Source of the DNA: Pseudomonadota bacterium
GTDB taxonomy: Bacteria > Pseudomonadota > Alphaproteobacteria > Acetobacterales > Acetobacteraceae
Assembly: GCA_021779655.1 (NCBI GenBank)
Contig: JAJYAF010000130.1
Coordinates: forward strand, 1-6,351
Length of the DNA: 6,351 nucleotides
Direction of reading: 5' to 3'
Part shown: piece after piece, positions 4,217 through 6,351 of the stretch
How positions within the stretch are numbered: the stretch's first letter is position 1
Layout of the letters: every line of letters begins with the position of its first letter
Notes under the pieces: generated by a model
Database searches by the model: none
What the model was told of the DNA's origin: nothing
The model's input: only the letters and a program-made list of their open reading frames with translations
Position numbers and translations under genes: made by a program

Positions 4217-6351
4217 TCAAGCTCTGATCGCCTCCGCCTCGTCCTGCATCGGCACCGGCAGGTACTGGACATATTCCCGAGGCACCACCTGCCAGAAATG
4301 GGGCAGCACGCGATCCCAGTCGTTCAGCAGGTGGGCGGCGAAATCGCTGTCGGTCTCCCGGACATGCCGCTCGATCAATCCCCGCAGTTCGGCCTGCCAG
4401 TAGAGTGCGTCCACCCGCTGCCAGATCACCGTTTCCCGGTTCAGCCGCAGCTCGAAGGCTGCCGTCCGGTCGTAAACGAACGCCATGCCGCCGGTGAAGC
4501 CCGCGCCGAAATTATCGCCCACGGGCCCCAGCACCACCACTGTGCCGCCGGTCATGTATTCGCAGCCATTGGAGCCGATGCCCTCCACCACCGCCGTGGC
4601 GCCCGAGTTGCGCACCGCGAAGCGCTCTCCCGCCTTGCCGGCCGCGAACAACGCACCGGCGGTCGCGCCGTACAGCACGGTATTGCCGAGGATCGTGTTC
4701 TCATTGCTCTTGAGCCTCGAGGACGGCGCCGGCCGCACCACGATGGTGCCGCCGGAAAGCCCCTTGCCAACATAATCGTTCGCATCGCCGAACACTTCCA
4801 GCTTCAGCCCGCGCACCGCGAACGCGCCCAGCGACTGGCCGGCCGAGCCGTTCAGCCGCACCGTCACATGGTCCCGCTGCAAATCGGCATCGCCGAACCG
4901 GCGCACGATCTGCGAGGAGAACCGGGTTCCGATCGCGCGCTGCGTGTTGCGGATATTGTATTGCAGCTGCATCTTCTCGCCGTGCCTGAAAAACGCGTCG
5001 GCATCCTCGATCATCTGCGCATCCAGCGTCTCCGGCACCGCGTTGCGTTCGGTTAACGTGCAATAGCGCGCATAGCCGCCAGGGTCCGCCTGCGCCAGGA
5101 TCGGATTCAGATCGAGATCGTCCAGAAATTCGGCGCCCCGGCTCACCTGCATCAGCAGATCGGTGCGGCCGATCACGTCCCGCAGCCTGCGGAAGCCGAG
5201 CGAGGCGAGAATGCCGCGCACATCCTCGGCGATGAAGGAGAACAGGTTGATCACCTTCTCCGGCGTGCCCTCGAACTTTGCCCGCAGCGCGGGATCCTGC
5301 GTGCACACGCCGACCGGGCAGGTATTGGAATGGCATTGCCGGACCATGATGCAGCCCATCGCCACCAGCGAAGCGGTGCCGATGCCGAATTCCTCCGCCC
5401 CCAGCATTGCCGCCATCACCACGTCGCGGCCGATCTTGATGCCGCCATCGGTGCGCAGAACCGCTTTGTGCCGCAGCCGGTTCAGCATCAGAACCTGGTG
5501 CACCTCGGAGACGCCCATCTCCCAGGGCGATCCCGCGTATTTGACCGAGGATTGCGGCGAGGCGCCGGTTCCGCCGACATGGCCGGAGACCAGAATCGCA
5601 TCCGCCTTCGCCTTCGCCACCCCCGCCGCGATGGTGCCGATCCCCGAACGCGCGACCAGCTTCACGCATACCCGCGCATCCGGATTGATCTGCTTCAAGT
5701 CGTAGATGAGCTGCGCCAGATCCTCGATGGAGTAGATGTCGTGGTGCGGCGGCGGCGAGATCAGCATCACGCCGGGCGTCGAATGCCGGAGCTTCGCGAT
5801 CAGTTCGGTCACCTTGAAGCCCGGCAGTTGCCCGCCCTCGCCCGGCTTCGCGCCCTGGGCGATCTTGATCTCGATTTCCCGGCAGTTGTTGAGATATTGC
5901 GCGGTCACGCCGAAGCGGCCGGAGGCGATCTGCTTGATCGCGGACGACGCATTGTCGCCGTTGGCGCGCGGCATTGCCCGCGCCGGGTCCTCGCCGCCTT
6001 CGCCGCTATCGGAACGCGCGCCGATCCTGTTCATGGCGATCGAAAGCGTCTCATGCGCCTCGGGGCTGAGTGCGCCCAGCGAAATGCCGGGCGCCAGCAG
6101 CCGCTTGCGGATTTCGGTCACGCTTTCCACCTCGTCCACCGAAACCGGCGTCACCAGGTCGGTGCGGAAATCCAGCAGATCGCGCAGGGCGACCGGTTTC
6201 TGCCGGCGAACCATGTCCACGTAGCGCTGGTATTGCTGGTAGTTGCCGGAATTCACGGCCGTTTGCAGCAGATGGATCGCGTTGTTGTCGAAGGCATGGG
6301 TTTCGCCGCGCCGGCGCAGCCGGTAAACCCCGCCGATCTCCAGCGGCGGCA
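4217..6351 (-). CDS. gltB: Glutamate synthase large subunit, C-terminal part (5' end off window)
   Basis: The C-terminal 710 residues are visible. The frame stays open to the right edge: upstream of an internal GTG at 6256 a further 31 residues (PPLEIGGVYRLRRRGETHAF and on) match GltB. The full protein is about 1,500 residues, so the N-terminal glutaminase domain, central domain and start are outside. Visible parts (visible numbering): the FMN/synthase domain with SLGALSPEAHETLSIAMNR (90-108), SGEGGED, KPGEGGQLPG (168-177), SPPPHHDIYSIEDL (198-211), VKLVARSGIGTIA and LRTDGGIKIGRD; the [3Fe-4S] ligands Cys333, Cys339 and Cys344 (C-x5-C-x4-C); then the GXGXG beta-helix domain (GLSGGTIVVRP, ILGNTVLYGATAG, YMTGGTVVVLG, GAGFTGG) to a normal C-terminus. 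With GltD it makes two glutamates from glutamine and 2-oxoglutarate in the GS-GOGAT pathway, in the cytosol. No gltD follows downstream within the window. I see no truncation or missing key residue. Confidence 0.97.
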   Translation of the reverse strand, partial: PPLEIGGVYRLRRRGETHAFDNNAIHLLQTAVNSGNYQQYQRYVDMVRRQKPVALRDLLDFRTDLVTPVSVDEVESVTEIRKRLLAPGISLGALSPEAHETLSIAMNRIGARSDSGEGGEDPARAMPRANGDNASSAIKQIASGRFGVTAQYLNNCREIEIKIAQGAKPGEGGQLPGFKVTELIAKLRHSTPGVMLISPPPHHDIYSIEDLAQLIYDLKQINPDARVCVKLVARSGIGTIAAGVAKAKADAILVSGHVGGTGASPQSSVKYAGSPWEMGVSEVHQVLMLNRLRHKAVLRTDGGIKIGRDVVMAAMLGAEEFGIGTASLVAMGCIMVRQCHSNTCPVGVCTQDPALRAKFEGTPEKVINLFSFIAEDVRGILASLGFRRLRDVIGRTDLLMQVSRGAEFLDDLDLNPILAQADPGGYARYCTLTERNAVPETLDAQMIEDADAFFRHGEKMQLQYNIRNTQRAIGTRFSSQIVRRFGDADLQRDHVTVRLNGSAGQSLGAFAVRGLKLEVFGDANDYVGKGLSGGTIVVRPAPSSRLKSNENTILGNTVLYGATAGALFAAGKAGERFAVRNSGATAVVEGIGSNGCEYMTGGTVVVLGPVGDNFGAGFTGGMAFVYDRTAAFELRLNRETVIWQRVDALYWQAELRGLIERHVRETDSDFAAHLLNDWDRVLPHFWQVVPREYVQYLPVPMQDEAEAIRA

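Noticed and set aside
4070..5056. Plus-strand open frame of 328 codons antisense to gltB
   Set aside because: Its translation is rich in Arg, His, Pro and Gly with no recognisable domain, and it lies opposite a strongly conserved part of GltB. It is the usual antisense shadow in GC-rich DNA.
4701..5669. Minus-strand open frame of 322 codons inside gltB in another frame
   Set aside because: It is a frame-shifted shadow of GltB; the GltB frame carries all the conserved motifs.
1..6351. A new multi-gene defence, mobile or regulatory system
   Set aside because: All six genes fall into known families with ordinary cellular roles, and there are no integrase, transposase, toxin-antitoxin, nuclease, reverse transcriptase or CRISPR-like signals.

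Overview
The window is a GC-rich, densely coded piece of bacterial chromosome, most likely from an alphaproteobacterium; Acetobacteraceae or another Rhodospirillales lineage is my best guess, not a demonstrated placement. Three genes point this way: a glutathione-S-transferase-like protein that looks like the alphaproteobacterial division factor FzlA, a glutamate synthase large subunit of the type seen in that class, and an alpha/beta hydrolase that closely resembles the mitochondrial protein ABHD10. I see no mobile element, tRNA, rRNA, CRISPR array or phage gene.

Layout: (1) 1-1785, minus strand: two glycosyltransferases read right to left. A complete GT4-type enzyme (604-1785) is followed after 11 bases by a GT9 heptosyltransferase-like enzyme (1-592) that runs off the left edge. 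They look like one operon for lipopolysaccharide or another surface glycan. (2) 1804-2598, plus strand: the only plus-strand gene, an ABHD10-like serine hydrolase. It starts 18 bases (or 3, if an earlier ATG is used) from the GT4 start, and its 3' end overlaps the next gene tail to tail by 90 bases. (3) 2509-4071, minus strand: an fzlA-like gene followed after 3 bases by an atypical NAD(P)-binding SDR/epimerase-like gene, probably translationally coupled. (4) 4072-4216: the only real non-coding gap, 145 bases, holding overlapping inverted repeats and a roughly five-copy 15-bp tandem repeat. (5) 4217-6351, minus strand: the C-terminal 710 residues of glutamate synthase large subunit GltB, whose 5' end lies beyond the right edge.

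The genes serve unrelated household functions: nitrogen assimilation (gltB), cell division (fzlA-like), surface glycan assembly (GT4/GT9) and two enzymes of unknown substrate. I do not see evidence for a new multi-gene system. The points most worth a second look are the gltB/fzlA spacer repeat, the fzlA identification, the ABHD10-like hydrolase, and the very tight divergent and overlapping convergent junctions around that hydrolase.
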